64,000 nucleotides of DNA from Cyclobacteriaceae bacterium (GCA_027533395.1 JAPZUF010000009.1:1-64000); one strand, 5' to 3'. Positions 32,923-45,228 are shown, counted from the first letter of the stretch. Numbers and translations are program-made. Notes: a model not told the origin generated them from the letters alone.

Positions 32923-35472
32923 TTAGTTATTGGTTTCTTCAGTTGGTGGGTTTTCATTATTGTTTTCTGTATTCGGTTCAGCCTCGTTTCCATTTTCCGC
33001 CTCTCCTTCTACTTTTTGTATTTTTTCTACCGATGAAATGCTGTCGTCATCGCTTAACTTTATCAATCTTACGCCCTGCGTGGCACGGCCCATTACACGA
33101 AGTTCATCAACTTTTATACGAATGGTTATACCAGAGCGATTGATAATCATCAATTCATCATCATCTAATACTTCTTTTATAGCTACCAATTTTCCTGTTT
33201 TTTCAGAAACATTAATAGTTTTTACGCCTTTACCTCCTCTTCTGGTGATTCGGTAATCGTCTATCGGTGAGCGTTTTCCATAACCGTTTTCCGAAACAAC
33301 CAGCAGGTTAGCATCTTCGCGTGTTACACATACCATGCCAATTACTATGTCGTTTTCTGAATCAAGGGTTACTGCTCTTACACCGGCAGCATTTCTTCCC
33401 ATAGGTCTTACTTCGCTTTCATCGAAATGCACGGCTTTACCTTCTGCTTTAGCAATGATAATATGGTTGGAACCATTGGTTAATGAAGCATTGAGTAATT
33501 TATCTCCATCATTTATAGTAATAGCATTGATACCAGCCGCGCGAGGACGGGAATAAGCTTCCAAAGAGGTTTTCTTAATCACACCTCTTTCTGTACATAG
33601 AATGACATAGTTATTATTGATGTAATCTTCGTCTTCTAAACTGCGTACGTTGATAACAGCTCTTACCACATCTCCTTGTTCGATATTCAATAAGTTTTGA
33701 ATGGCTCTCCCTTTGCTGGTTTTCGTGCCTTCGGGTATTTCGTATGCTTTTTTCCAGAATACTTTTCCGGAGTTGGTGAAAATCAATAAGTAGTTATGAG
33801 CGTTCGCTATGAATAAATGTTCTGTGAAATCATCTTCTTTTGAGGCTGCCCCTCTTGAGCCAACTCCTCCTCTTCCTTGCGTTCTATATTCTGATAGAGA
33901 TGTTCTTTTGATATATCCCTGATTGGAAATGGTAATCACCATTGCCTCATTCGGAATCATATCTTCAATGGTAATGTCTTCTTCTGTATGAACAATCTCT
34001 GTTCTGCGCTTATCTCCGTAACGTTCTTTCAGTTCTGATAACTCATCTTTGATGATTTGCATGCGCACAGGCTCTGAATCTAAAATTGCATTTAACCTGT
34101 CGATCAAATCTTTTACCTCTTTGTATTCTTGTTGGATTTTATCTCTTTCCAGTCCTGTTAAACGTTGTAAACGCATTTCCAGAATAGCTTTCGATTGAAT
34201 CTCTGATAATCCAAAACGTGCCATTAATTCTGTTTTGGCTGTATCTGGATCTTTAGAGTTTCGAATTAAAGAGATGACCTCGTCCAAGTTATCTAAAGCA
34301 ATTAAATAACCTTCGAGTATATGCGCGCGTTTTTCTGCTTCGGCTAATTCAAATTTTGTTCTTCGTATAACTACTTCGTGGCGGTGCTCTACGAAGTATT
34401 TGATTAAGTCTTTTAAGTTTAAGGTTTGTGGTCTTCCTTTTACCAAGGCCACATTGTTGATGCCAAAAGAATTTTGAAGCTGAGTGTATTTAAATAAGTT
34501 GGCTAGAACTACGTTGGGGATTGCATCTTTGCGCAAGTCATACACCACGCGATATCCATCTCTATCTGATTCATCGCGTAAGGCTGTAATGCCTTCAATT
34601 TTCTTTTCGTTGATTAAGGCAGCCGTTTTTTCAATCATCATGGCTTTATTCACCTGATACGGAATCTCCGTTACGATAATCTGGTCCTTGCCATTCTCGT
34701 TAGTTACAATTTCTGCTTTGGCTCTTAATACAACTCTTCCTCGGCCTGTTCTATAAGCTTCTCTAACGCCAGACGTTCCATAGATAATACCACCTGTAGG
34801 AAAATCTGGTGCGGTAACAAATTTCATTAATTCATCGATGGTGATGTCGTTATTATCGATATAAGCATGAATGCCATTAACCACTTCCACCAAATTGTGT
34901 GGTGCCATGTTAGTGGCCATCCCAACGGCAATTCCGGATGCACCGTTTACCAATAAGTTAGGCATCTTGCCCGGTAGTACGGTTGGCTCCGTTAAGGAAT
35001 CGTCAAAGTTGGGCTGGAAATCAACGGTTTCTTTGTTGATATCATAGAGCATTTCTTCTGCAATTCTTCTCAAGCGCGCTTCTGTGTAACGCATGGCTGC
35101 AGGTGCATCGCCATCAACAGAACCGAAGTTACCTTGACCATCTACCAAAGGGTATCGCATTGACCAATCTTGTGCCAAGCGAACCATGGTGTCATATACA
35201 GAACTATCGCCATGTGGGTGGTATTTACCCAATACTTCCCCAACAATTCTGGCTGATTTTTTATAAGGCTTATTGTAGTTTACACCCAATTCGAGCATTC
35301 CAAACAATACTCTTCTGTGTACTGGTTTTAATCCGTCTCGTACATCGGGCAAAGCTCTGGAAATGATAACCGACATCGAATAATCGATGTAGGCTGCTCT
35401 CATTTCATCTTCAATATTGATTGGAATAATGCTTTGTCTGCCGGGTTGCAGACCTTCGGTTTCTTCGGCCAT
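32923..35472 (-). CDS. gyrA: DNA gyrase subunit A
   Basis: GyrA is the DNA-breaking subunit of gyrase (A2B2), which introduces negative supercoils. The 849-residue protein has the catalytic Tyr129 in [10 protein letters not shown], the quinolone-contact region [12 protein letters not shown] with Ser90 and Asp94 (E. coli Ser83 and Asp87, so the usual resistance changes are absent), and a C-terminal wrapping domain carrying the GyrA box QGRGGVG. That box separates it from ParC. It ends with an acidic, Asn- and Glu-rich tail of about 40 residues. The promoter region has a -7 box at 35513-35507 and a near-perfect palindrome next to it. A TPR gene follows 25 bp downstream. Confidence 0.97.
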   Translation of the reverse strand: MAEETEGLQPGRQSIIPINIEDEMRAAYIDYSMSVIISRALPDVRDGLKPVHRRVLFGMLELGVNYNKPYKKSARIVGEVLGKYHPHGDSSVYDTMVRLAQDWSMRYPLVDGQGNFGSVDGDAPAAMRYTEARLRRIAEEMLYDINKETVDFQPNFDDSLTEPTVLPGKMPNLLVNGASGIAVGMATNMAPHNLVEVVNGIHAYIDNNDITIDELMKFVTAPDFPTGGIIYGTSGVREAYRTGRGRVVLRAKAEIVTNENGKDQIIVTEIPYQVNKAMMIEKTAALINEKKIEGITALRDESDRDGYRVVYDLRKDAIPNVVLANLFKYTQLQNSFGINNVALVKGRPQTLNLKDLIKYFVEHRHEVVIRRTKFELAEAEKRAHILEGYLIALDNLDEVISLIRNSKDPDTAKTELMARFGLSEIQSKAILEMRLQRLTGLERDKIQQEYKEVKDLIDRLNAILDSEPVRMQIIKDELSELKERYGDKRRTEIVHTEEDITIEDMIPNEAMVITISNQGYIKRTSLSEYRTQGRGGVGSRGAASKEDDFTEHLFIANAHNYLLIFTNSGKVFWKKAYEIPEGTKTSKGRAIQNLLNIEQGDVVRAVINVRSLEDEDYINNNYVILCTERGVIKKTSLEAYSRPRAAGINAITINDGDKLLNASLTNGSNHIIIAKAEGKAVHFDESEVRPMGRNAAGVRAVTLDSENDIVIGMVCVTREDANLLVVSENGYGKRSPIDDYRITRRGGKGVKTINVSEKTGKLVAIKEVLDDDELMIINRSGITIRIKVDELRVMGRATQGVRLIKLSDDDSISSVEKIQKVEGEAENGNEAEPNTENNNENPPTEETNN

Positions 35473-35488
35473 GTAGGAAAAAAATTAA

Positions 35489-35506
35489 CGCGTTTTATAA
35501 AGCGCG
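35489..35506. promoter_or_regulatory. 18-bp near-palindrome at the gyrA start site
   Basis: CGCGTTTTATAAAGCGCG is a palindrome except at one pair (35493/35502). It lies directly downstream of the gyrA -7 box and covers the predicted transcript start. Confidence 0.45.
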
Positions 35507-35513
35507 CAAGATA
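35507..35513 (-). promoter_or_regulatory. Candidate -7 box of the gyrA promoter
   Basis: The minus strand reads TATCTTG (TAnnTTTG lacking one T), 34 bp before the gyrA ATG. Confidence 0.5.
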
Positions 35514-35584
35514 CATAAAAGCGAGTAAATCAGTAGTAAAAAATGGGAGGATGTGCGATAATTAAATCACTAAAAATCAAAGGA

Positions 35585-36604
35585 TTAATATGGGTTTATT
35601 TTGCGCTTGTTTTTGCCTTTGTATTTAATCAAAGTGGGATGATTTTCTCCGTAGTTCGGATTTTGTTTTAAATAAATTGGATGCACTTTACTTCTGTATT
35701 CACGGTTACCATGCGCATGATTCATTTGTGCTTTACAACCCTTGATTACACAACGCCTCAGTTCAGGAATTCTATAAGTGGCACCCACATTTAAATAGAA
35801 GGCATTGAATTTATGCTTGATACCTCCGGCATCTGGAACACCTAAAGTAAGACTCTTGAATTCGAATGAAGGTCTTACAAACAATTTGAAGTATTCAGAC
35901 ATATCGCGTTCGATAGTGAAACCAAGGTTGTAATACAAACCTTTGGATATCTGACCCATATTAAAAGTGCGACTAGGTTTGAAACCACCAATCTGGACAT
36001 CTGCAACCAATAAATACTCCTGGTATCGATACAATGCAGCGCCTAATACCACAAAATACTTTCTCATGAAGCCACCTTTCGCATTTGGAGAAAATGTGCC
36101 AAGCTGACCAAATTCTTTTGACTCAAAGTCGCCAATCCAAAGATATTCGTAAGAATAGCCGGCACCAATCCTGTATCTCTTCCATTCGTAATGCGCGGTA
36201 AGCTTCAATGGAATACTTCCTCCTCTGCCCTGAAAACTAACTTTGGCATCGTCTGTATTTACTTGAAAAGTTGAAGGTGTGATGGCAAAGTTAGAGGCTT
36301 CGGTTCGGTTAAACCAATTGCTGAACTGACCTCCTGCTGTTGTTTGTATAAAGGGACCGCTATCCGGATTTTTATTAACAATAAAACCAGAAAGGTTGTG
36401 GTTAAAGTAAGACCTTCCATAACCAGTGCTCAAGCCCCAGGTTATTTTTGAAAGATACTTTCTTAATACAGGTGGACCTTTTCTTTTGATATAAAAATGT
36501 TCCAAAGGAATAGATGCGTCTTTCTCTGTTTCATACTGCGCCAACACAACATCAGCAGAAAGTATTAACATTAGAAAAAGAAAGCATTTTTTCACTATCA
36601 TCAA
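35585..36604 (-). CDS. Predicted outer-membrane beta-barrel protein
   Basis: The 339-residue protein has a signal peptide (CFLFLMLILSADVVLAQ) and a run of alternating aromatic beta strands: WGLSTGYGRSYF, YRIGAGYSYEYLW, FVVLGAALYRYQEYLLVADV, LYYNLGFTIERD and FYLNVGATYRI. That pattern fits a small outer-membrane barrel. The last 50 residues are basic and rich in His, Asn and Lys (KYKGKNKRKINPY) with two Cys, unusual for the family. Two adjacent ATG codons (36604, 36601) could start it. It lies alone between gyrA and rpe on the same strand, with gaps of 112 and 54 bp. I do not recognise the family. Confidence 0.78.
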   Translation of the reverse strand: MMIVKKCFLFLMLILSADVVLAQYETEKDASIPLEHFYIKRKGPPVLRKYLSKITWGLSTGYGRSYFNHNLSGFIVNKNPDSGPFIQTTAGGQFSNWFNRTEASNFAITPSTFQVNTDDAKVSFQGRGGSIPLKLTAHYEWKRYRIGAGYSYEYLWIGDFESKEFGQLGTFSPNAKGGFMRKYFVVLGAALYRYQEYLLVADVQIGGFKPSRTFNMGQISKGLYYNLGFTIERDMSEYFKLFVRPSFEFKSLTLGVPDAGGIKHKFNAFYLNVGATYRIPELRRCVIKGCKAQMNHAHGNREYRSKVHPIYLKQNPNYGENHPTLIKYKGKNKRKINPY

Positions 36605-36658
36605 TTCTTAATAAAGTAAAACTAAGAAATTAAAGGGAATAATATCTCGGTGAAACGA

Positions 36659-37309
36659 CTAGCAAGATTTTAAATCTGCAATTACTTTCTCGGGTTGGTT
36701 GGCACTGAAAACGAAATTACCTGCTACTAAAACATCTGCTCCAGCTTCTTTTAGTTTCGGAGCATTTTGCACATTAACGCCACCATCAATCTCGATTAAA
36801 AAAGATGCCTTGCTTTGCTGACGCATGGCATGCAACTGCTTTACTTTATCGTAAGTTTTTTCAATGAATTTTTGTCCACCAAACCCGGGGTTAACAGACA
36901 TCAAGCAAACTAAATCTAAATCGTTTAATATATTTTCCAGTTGTTGAACAGACGTGTGCGGATTTACGGCTACACCTGCTTTGATGCCGTAACTTCTGAT
37001 TTGTTGTAAAGTGCGATGCAAGTGTGTGCTGGCTTCTATGTGTACACTGATAATGGCTGCTCCAGCTTTGTAAAATGCTTCCACATATTTTTCGGGTTCT
37101 ACAATCATCAAGTGAACATCCAAAGGTTTGGTTGCATGTTTGTGAATGGCTTGTGTTACCGGCAAACCAAAAGAAAGGTTAGGTACAAAAACACCATCCA
37201 TGATATCGACATGAATGTAGTCGGCCTGGCTGCGGTTGAGCATTTCAACTTCTTTTTGAAGATTAGCGAAGTCGGCAGCTAAAATAGATGGAGCAATATG
37301 AAGTGCCAT
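36659..37309 (-). CDS. rpe: Ribulose-phosphate 3-epimerase
   Basis: Rpe interconverts ribulose 5-phosphate and xylulose 5-phosphate in the pentose phosphate pathway. The 216-residue TIM barrel has the expected signatures: IAPSILAADFANL with the first catalytic-site strand, HVDIMDGVFVPN with metal-binding His and Asp, DVHLMI, MSVNPGFGGQKF at the phosphate site and IDGGVN with the second catalytic Asp. The length is typical. It lies 48 bp after the subtilase gene on the same strand, but the functions do not suggest a dedicated operon. Confidence 0.96.
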   Translation of the reverse strand: MALHIAPSILAADFANLQKEVEMLNRSQADYIHVDIMDGVFVPNLSFGLPVTQAIHKHATKPLDVHLMIVEPEKYVEAFYKAGAAIISVHIEASTHLHRTLQQIRSYGIKAGVAVNPHTSVQQLENILNDLDLVCLMSVNPGFGGQKFIEKTYDKVKQLHAMRQQSKASFLIEIDGGVNVQNAPKLKEAGADVLVAGNFVFSANQPEKVIADLKSC

Positions 37310-37357
37310 AATAAAAGCAAAGATAAACGTTGTTTGTTGGATTATGGTTAAACGATG

Positions 37358-38980
37358 TTAAGGAATGATAATTTTATGAGTAAAATAGGATGATTGTGTT
37401 TTTACCTTTAACAGGTAATTTCCTTTTTGCAAATCATTTAAATCAATTTCGTATTGAATAACTTTATCTGTGAGTAAAGGTTTCCATGTTTTTATATTCT
37501 TTCCTTGAGCATCTACTACTTCAATTGCTTCCAATGAAAAATGTAAATTGTTTTTCTCTTTAATGAGCAATAATTTTTGATTGAGTGGATTCGGAAAAAA
37601 GATATAAGGATGATTTATCTCTTCAACACCAACAGGAAAATTGATGTAATTCACAATTCTTTCGTAATTCGGTATGCCATAACCTAAACTATTATCTGGT
37701 TCTGCCGCTTGAGAAGAAGTTTGTAATATAACTTCTCTTAATTCGCTTACTTTCTTATCAGGGAATTGCTGTATCAATCCAGCCAATAAGCCACTGATGA
37801 GTGGTGTTGCTTCTGATGTACCGCTTACAAACTTAACATTGCCACTGGTACCGATAGCTGCTGTTGATGAACCCATAGCTACTACCTCAGGTTTAATGCG
37901 ATTGTCGGTCGTTGGACCAAATGAACTAAATGAACTTTTAACGCCAGTTGCTGTAACTGAGCCAACCGCAAAAATATCTTCAGCATCAGCCGGAGGCGTA
38001 ATGGTTTGCCATGAATTATTTCCTTCATTACCGGCACTTACTACAACAGCAATCCCTTTGCTGGATGCAATGGCTGCCGCTTTTGTAACGATTGCGGTTT
38101 GACCATCTAATTGAGATTTTACATAATCCATAGAAGCATCATCAAAGGTGTTGTAACCTAATGATGCATTGAGAATATCTGCGCCAGTGCTATCGGCACG
38201 TTCTGCTGCGCACAACCATTGAAATTCTTCAATTCGATATTCATCCGGCACATGCTCAGTAACATATAAACAAAATGATGCCTCTGGCGCTGCCCCAACA
38301 AATTCATCTCCTTTTAGTGCTGCAATAATCGACAACACTTCTGTACCATGTGAATCGTTGACAAACGCGTCATCATCTCTGTTAACAAAATTATATTGGT
38401 CTACTAACTTTGCTTGTATATGCGCAAAAGGAGATAAAGTATTCACTCCAGGAAACCCGGAATCAAGTATGGCGATTAAAACTCCATTTCCCTTATAGTT
38501 GTTGCTATGCATCTGAGGAATGCCTAACATATTCAATTGGTTTTGAGTAGCAGTGCCGGATTTAATCCGCATGTTTAATTTGATACCGCCATTACTAACA
38601 TCAGGTTGAGTTGGCTGCAACCCGGGCGCTACTAAAATGCTTTGTTGCACAAAAGAAAGATTATTGATTTCCATAATTTGGGTAAGAGTTGCCTCGGCAA
38701 TGATAACGTTAAGCCAACGAGAAGTAAATAAAACTTTAGCTCCTGTGTTTGCGATAGCTTGTTTGTAATTCGAGTTTACCGGGAAGTCTTGTTCAGTTAC
38801 CAGTACGTCATGTTTCACTCTTCTGTCAATGGCGCGCTGCGATAAAAATTGAATAGGGTTCGATGCTGAAAAGGAAGTATTGTTTTTATCCTTTAAATAA
38901 ATGGCATAGCGATTTTGTGCCAAGCCATTATAAACACATGAAACAAAAAGAATCAACCACACTTTACTCTTCCACACCAT
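37358..38980 (-). CDS. Secreted subtilisin-like serine protease with T9SS sorting domain
   Basis: The 540-residue S8 peptidase has a signal peptide (residues 1-21), an I9-like propeptide region, and a full catalytic triad: Asp173 in AILDSGFPG, His211 in NDSHGTEV and Ser389 in SGTSEATP, with oxyanion Asn318 in SAGNEGN. The last 75 residues form a T9SS type A sorting domain (FFPNPLNQKLL, then KGNYLLKVKTQSS, ending THKIIIP). It is therefore exported through the outer membrane and anchored or released. Its first 17 bp overlap the end of the upstream lipoprotein gene, so the two are probably translationally coupled. Confidence 0.93.
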   Translation of the reverse strand: MVWKSKVWLILFVSCVYNGLAQNRYAIYLKDKNNTSFSASNPIQFLSQRAIDRRVKHDVLVTEQDFPVNSNYKQAIANTGAKVLFTSRWLNVIIAEATLTQIMEINNLSFVQQSILVAPGLQPTQPDVSNGGIKLNMRIKSGTATQNQLNMLGIPQMHSNNYKGNGVLIAILDSGFPGVNTLSPFAHIQAKLVDQYNFVNRDDDAFVNDSHGTEVLSIIAALKGDEFVGAAPEASFCLYVTEHVPDEYRIEEFQWLCAAERADSTGADILNASLGYNTFDDASMDYVKSQLDGQTAIVTKAAAIASSKGIAVVVSAGNEGNNSWQTITPPADAEDIFAVGSVTATGVKSSFSSFGPTTDNRIKPEVVAMGSSTAAIGTSGNVKFVSGTSEATPLISGLLAGLIQQFPDKKVSELREVILQTSSQAAEPDNSLGYGIPNYERIVNYINFPVGVEEINHPYIFFPNPLNQKLLLIKEKNNLHFSLEAIEVVDAQGKNIKTWKPLLTDKVIQYEIDLNDLQKGNYLLKVKTQSSYFTHKIIIP

Positions 38981-39665
38981 ATGCTATTAATTTAGTTGAT
39001 TCAATAATGCCAGATTGGATGATTTGTTGACCCAAGCAGGCTGGAGTATTGGTGCAATAGGTAATTTTTTCGGTGTAAGTTTCAATCAAGCCAACCTGAT
39101 AGGCAAACCATTCACGTTGTATATCATTACCTATAATTCGATCTACTTCGTTGCTGTATTCTACTTCTGCTACATTTGGATAAGTGAAATTTTCAACTTC
39201 TTTGGTATCTAATAAATCAATAATCTTTATGTTTTTTTCGGGTTCGATGTTGAACTCGTTTACATTCCATTCATTACCTTTCACAACCGGAAATTTTAGT
39301 TTTTGAAATCCTTTGTTGTCTTCTTCAATTATCAAACCAAAACTATTAATCGTTGCTTGTAAGGTTTTTTGATAAGACCAATCTGCAGATTCATTAACAC
39401 GTGTTAATTCATGTAGAATGAAGCTTTCTTCATTTTCATCATTGATAAAACGTTCAATAACCAACCATTTTTTCTGGAATTGATTGACCGTACCGACAGG
39501 TCCGGCAGTATAAACAGTAGACTGCACTTGAAATTGAAGGAAATAACCTTTTTGTAAAGGAAAAAACTGTTTGTCTTCCAAGCCGAAAGGTTTATCATCA
39601 CCAGAATCGCAAGCGAACAGGAGTATAAAAAAGAGAGGAATACAAATTCTAGACACTTCCTTCAT
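38964..39665 (-). CDS. Unrecognised lipoprotein upstream of the subtilase
   Basis: I do not recognise a family. From ATG 39665 the protein has 233 residues with a lipobox (PLFFILLFAC, then DSGDD). The Asp at +2 after Cys is the kind of acidic residue common in such lipoproteins. The mature part has alternating hydrophobic beta strands (FPLQKGYFLQFQVQST, WNVNEFNIEPEKNIKIIDL) and two Cys near the end (YCTNTPACLG) that may form a disulfide. The in-frame start at 39716 would put 17 hydrophilic residues before the signal and lies upstream of the -7 box at 39702-39695. It overlaps the subtilase gene by 17 bp, so a shared function is plausible. Confidence 0.78.
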   Translation of the reverse strand: MKEVSRICIPLFFILLFACDSGDDKPFGLEDKQFFPLQKGYFLQFQVQSTVYTAGPVGTVNQFQKKWLVIERFINDENEESFILHELTRVNESADWSYQKTLQATINSFGLIIEEDNKGFQKLKFPVVKGNEWNVNEFNIEPEKNIKIIDLLDTKEVENFTYPNVAEVEYSNEVDRIIGNDIQREWFAYQVGLIETYTEKITYCTNTPACLGQQIIQSGIIESTKLIAYGVEE

Positions 39666-39694
39666 TTTGCGTTTAATTTTAAACGAATTCTCTG

Positions 39695-39702
39695 CAAAGT
39701 TA
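39695..39702 (-). promoter_or_regulatory. -7 box of the lipoprotein/subtilase operon
   Basis: The minus strand reads TAACTTTG, an exact TAnnTTTG match, 29 bp before the lipoprotein ATG at 39665. It supports that start. Confidence 0.65.
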
Positions 39703-39724
39703 TTTTTTCTTTTCAACTTTGAAC

Positions 39725-42300
<2,576 letters not shown>

Positions 42301-42358
42301 ATTTTTATAGCTAAAAAAAAATGGTAGTTTCGAGGTCTTATTTAAAAATGAATCCGGC

Positions 42359-42865
42359 ATGAAACAAACTTTTATCCGATTACAGGTTAACAGTCTTGCT
42401 AAGAAATCGAAGGCCATTCGAAGTAGCATTCCTTTTGATGATGCTCTTTCGTTTGGTATTATTTATACAACGGATGATAAAAGGAAACACGACATCGTAA
42501 AAGATTTGTGCAAACAATTAGAGACGAAAGGTAAGCGAGTAAATGTTTTAACCTTATTGCCGGAGAAGAAAGAGAACTTTGAATTTTTGTTTCCTTATTA
42601 TACTAAAAAAGATTTCTCGTTTTTCGGTCAGCTGCAATCGCACGATGCAGATAAATTTTGTGCGATGACTTTTGATTACCTGTATTGTTTAGATGAAGTA
42701 CCTCAACCCATGATATTGTATATTCTGGCTAAAAGTAAAGCCAAATGCAGAGTGGGTAAATATTCTGAAGGTTTGGAGAGTTTTTTTGAGTTGATGGTAG
42801 AAGAAAAAGGAAGCGTACAACAATTAAAAGATAATATGCTGAAGTATACAGCGGTGTTGAGATAG
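42359..42865 (+). CDS. Conserved hypothetical protein (possible DUF6913 type)
   Basis: The 168-residue soluble protein lacks a signal peptide and catalytic motifs I can name. It contains FGIIYTTDDKRKHDIVKDLCKQLETKGK split over a strand-helix unit, followed by VNVLTLLPEKKE and a segment with FDYLYCLDEVPQP, suggesting an alternating alpha/beta fold. I associate this pattern with a Bacteroidota family of unknown function, possibly DUF6913, with low certainty. It lies 58 bp after ligA on the same strand and may share its transcript. The next 140 bp hold a dispersed palindromic repeat. Confidence 0.7.
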   Translation: MKQTFIRLQVNSLAKKSKAIRSSIPFDDALSFGIIYTTDDKRKHDIVKDLCKQLETKGKRVNVLTLLPEKKENFEFLFPYYTKKDFSFFGQLQSHDADKFCAMTFDYLYCLDEVPQPMILYILAKSKAKCRVGKYSEGLESFFELMVEEKGSVQQLKDNMLKYTAVLR

Positions 42866-42871
42866 ATTATG

Positions 42872-42906
42872 CCTCACCCCCCACCCCTCTCCTGCGGATA
42901 GGGGTG
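42872..42906. repeat. Dispersed palindromic repeat, copy 1
   Basis: CCTCACCCCCCACCCCTCTC and the following bases fold as CACCCCT (42882-42888) with AGGGGTG (42900-42906), plus TCC/GGA, with one mismatch. The CCTCAnCCC lead and CTCC-nnn-GGA core match the reverse complement of the element at 55336-55375. Confidence 0.65.
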
Positions 42907-43008
42907 TTGGAAGTGTGTAGAACTTTTTACATAAAGTATGGATTGAAAATCCATTGATTATTTTTCCGAATTACAAATTCGGAAGAGCAAAGTTTACATA
43001 AACCTTCT

Positions 43009-43668
43009 TTATCTGATCAACAATAAGACTCCAAGGAAAAAGAAAAATTGAGCAACAACTAATGCAACTGAAAACTGATTTGGCTTAATCTTTAATTTGT
43101 AAAGCCAAGCAGCTGCAAGCGCACTAACCGCCCACCAACTTATATAGTTGTAAGCAGGAATCTCACCTCCCTCCCATTGCCAAAAGTTAAAATGAATGGC
43201 AACAGGTTCCATTACAAAATCAAATAATGTGGCGAGCACACCTGTCAGCACAACTAACAAGATTGCTGAATCCGTTTTTAGCAATTTTTTAAAAATATAA
43301 TGACTAATCACAAAACAACCAGAAACAACTAAAGCCCAGTTAACACCTATAATGAGTGGAACTTCTAAAAAAGAAAATCCCAATACAGGTGAGTAAGCAT
43401 AATTTCCAAATACCCATCCTTTGTGAACACCCAACCACTCGGCTGAAAATCCAAGTATCACTATTGGAATATAGAAAAATATAGAAATATTTTTTTCTTC
43501 GTTCCAACTAAAAAGCAAAGCCATCAACAATAAATTATAAGGAGAAAGCGAAGCTAGAAAATCACTGCCCCATAATTGTAACGCCAATAATCCTCCGGCA
43601 TGAATAACAATGGCTATAAGAACGGAAACTATTAATTTATTTTTATTGATAAAGTTAGGTATAGACAT
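43009..43668 (-). CDS. Carotenoid biosynthesis membrane protein, CruF-like
   Basis: The 219-residue protein has about six or seven membrane segments and matches the carotenoid-biosynthesis DUF422 type, with GVHKGWVFGNYAYSPVLGF near residue 78, FDFVMEPVAIHFNFWQW near residue 144 and PAYNYISWW. In this family CruF adds water to the C1,2 double bond of carotene ends. It lies 10 bp after the CrtD-like desaturase gene on the same strand, so the pair forms an operon. Together they would turn a linear end group into a 1-hydroxy-3,4-didehydro end, as in myxol-, saproxanthin- or flexixanthin-type pigments. No phytoene synthase or cyclase is in the window. Confidence 0.85.
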   Translation of the reverse strand: MSIPNFINKNKLIVSVLIAIVIHAGGLLALQLWGSDFLASLSPYNLLLMALLFSWNEEKNISIFFYIPIVILGFSAEWLGVHKGWVFGNYAYSPVLGFSFLEVPLIIGVNWALVVSGCFVISHYIFKKLLKTDSAILLVVLTGVLATLFDFVMEPVAIHFNFWQWEGGEIPAYNYISWWAVSALAAAWLYKLKIKPNQFSVALVVAQFFFFLGVLLLIR

Positions 43669-43678
43669 ACTGGCAACT

Positions 43679-45154
43679 CTAAGCTGAAAACTTCTCTGTT
43701 ACTAATTGTTCGACTAACACAGCACTTTTTAAACACAAAGGGATTCCGCCACCCGGATGTACCGAACCGCCACAAAAAAATAAGTTTTTATACTCACTGG
43801 ATTCATTAGCATGTCGCATGAAGGCAGCGATCTTATCATTCGATGCACTTCCATATAAAGAACCTAAATAAGAGTTTGTATCCGTATCGATGCCTTGTGG
43901 TGTCCAAATGAATTCGGTGATTATGGCAGCTTGTATATCAATCGATAAAAATCTTTTAATCTTCTGGAGAACAGTATCTTTTAACTTCATTAATTGTTCA
44001 TTTGTAACAATTGACTGTTTTGCAGGCGCATTGACCATCACAAACCAATTTTCAGCATCTGCCGGAGCATGGCTTTCGTCTAGCTTACTGGTAATGTTGA
44101 TATAAATAGTTGGATCGTCTGGTAATTGTTTTTGCACAAACAACTGATCAAATTCTTTTTTATAATCATCTGAAAATAAAATGTTGTGGAGAGACAATGC
44201 CTGGCTCTTTACCTTTACACCCCAATAAAAAATGATCGCACTCGTTGATCGTTCTAACTTAGCAATTTGTTGTGACTTATCTTTTCTATTCAGCAATTGA
44301 TTGTAGGTATAAAACACATCCATGTTGCTGACGAAGATATCGCCTTCTACTTTTTGATTTTGAGTTTCAGCATACAGCACTCTTCCATTATAGGTGTGTA
44401 ATCTTCTTACCTCTGTATTGAATTCAAAAACAACGCCCAGTTCAGTAGCTAATTGATACATGGATTGTGTTAAAGATATCATGCCCCCTTTAGGATAAAA
44501 CGCACCTTCGTTTTGTTCGAGGTGTGGAATCATCGTTAACATGGCAGGTGCTTGATAGGGATTGCTACCATTATAGGTTGCGAAGCGATTAAAAATTTGT
44601 ATGGTCTTGTGGTTGCGAAATCTTTTCTCATTGTATTGATGAACCGATTGAAACAAATGAGAAAGTTTAACTAACGCTAACGCCTTTACTATTTTTTTCT
44701 GCAACCACGTTTTGATGCGATGCAATGGATAGTCTAAAAATATTTTGCCTATTCCTTCGTACAATTGTTGTGCTTCTTGTAAGTAAGTTGTGATGGCTTG
44801 GGGTTTCTCTCCCAATTTACGTTGAACTTCCTCTTCGAATTTTTGCCTATCTATAAAAGCATGAACAACCGTACCATCGCTGAAAAAATAGCGATTGGCT
44901 TCTTCTAATTTTTTTACTGAAACGTAATCGTAAAAATTGCGGTTAGCTGCCGCAAATAATTTCTCAAAATTAGTGGGTTGTGTAAATAAACTTGGTCCTT
45001 TATCGAAATGAAATCCATCTAGTTGTATTTCACTTAATTTACCTCCGGGGTATTCATTTTTCTCCAGCACTACAACTTGAAATCCTTTGGCTCGTAAGCG
45101 AATAGCTGTTGCCAAACCACCCACACCAGAACCAATAACAATTGCTTTTGCCAT
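43679..45154 (-). CDS. crtD: CrtI-family carotenoid desaturase, probably CrtD (1-hydroxycarotenoid 3,4-desaturase)
   Basis: The 491-residue flavoprotein starts at ATG 45154 with a dinucleotide-binding motif (VIGSGVGGLATAIRL) and YPGGKLSEIQLDGFHFDKGPSLFT, the form I associate with CrtD; CrtI proteins of this phylum usually read GGRA and MGPSWYWMPD. The C-terminus has FCGGSVHPGGGIPLCL, the second family signature. An in-frame start at 45172 would add six residues (MLFTFS). The CruF-like gene follows 10 bp downstream. CrtD would act after CruF on the 1-hydroxy end group. A distinct carotenoid desaturase such as CrtI is possible. Confidence 0.82.
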   Translation of the reverse strand: MAKAIVIGSGVGGLATAIRLRAKGFQVVVLEKNEYPGGKLSEIQLDGFHFDKGPSLFTQPTNFEKLFAAANRNFYDYVSVKKLEEANRYFFSDGTVVHAFIDRQKFEEEVQRKLGEKPQAITTYLQEAQQLYEGIGKIFLDYPLHRIKTWLQKKIVKALALVKLSHLFQSVHQYNEKRFRNHKTIQIFNRFATYNGSNPYQAPAMLTMIPHLEQNEGAFYPKGGMISLTQSMYQLATELGVVFEFNTEVRRLHTYNGRVLYAETQNQKVEGDIFVSNMDVFYTYNQLLNRKDKSQQIAKLERSTSAIIFYWGVKVKSQALSLHNILFSDDYKKEFDQLFVQKQLPDDPTIYINITSKLDESHAPADAENWFVMVNAPAKQSIVTNEQLMKLKDTVLQKIKRFLSIDIQAAIITEFIWTPQGIDTDTNSYLGSLYGSASNDKIAAFMRHANESSEYKNLFFCGGSVHPGGGIPLCLKSAVLVEQLVTEKFSA

Positions 45155-45228
45155 AGAAAAGGTAAACAGCAAAAATAGTGTTTTGTTAATTGGGATAAAG
45201 TAGATGAAAATAAAAAAATGAATAAATA

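Noticed and set aside
38964-38980. The 17-bp gene overlap as a possible frameshift or fusion error.
   Set aside because: Both proteins have complete signal and end sequences (lipobox; signal peptide and triad), so this is an ordinary coupled overlap.
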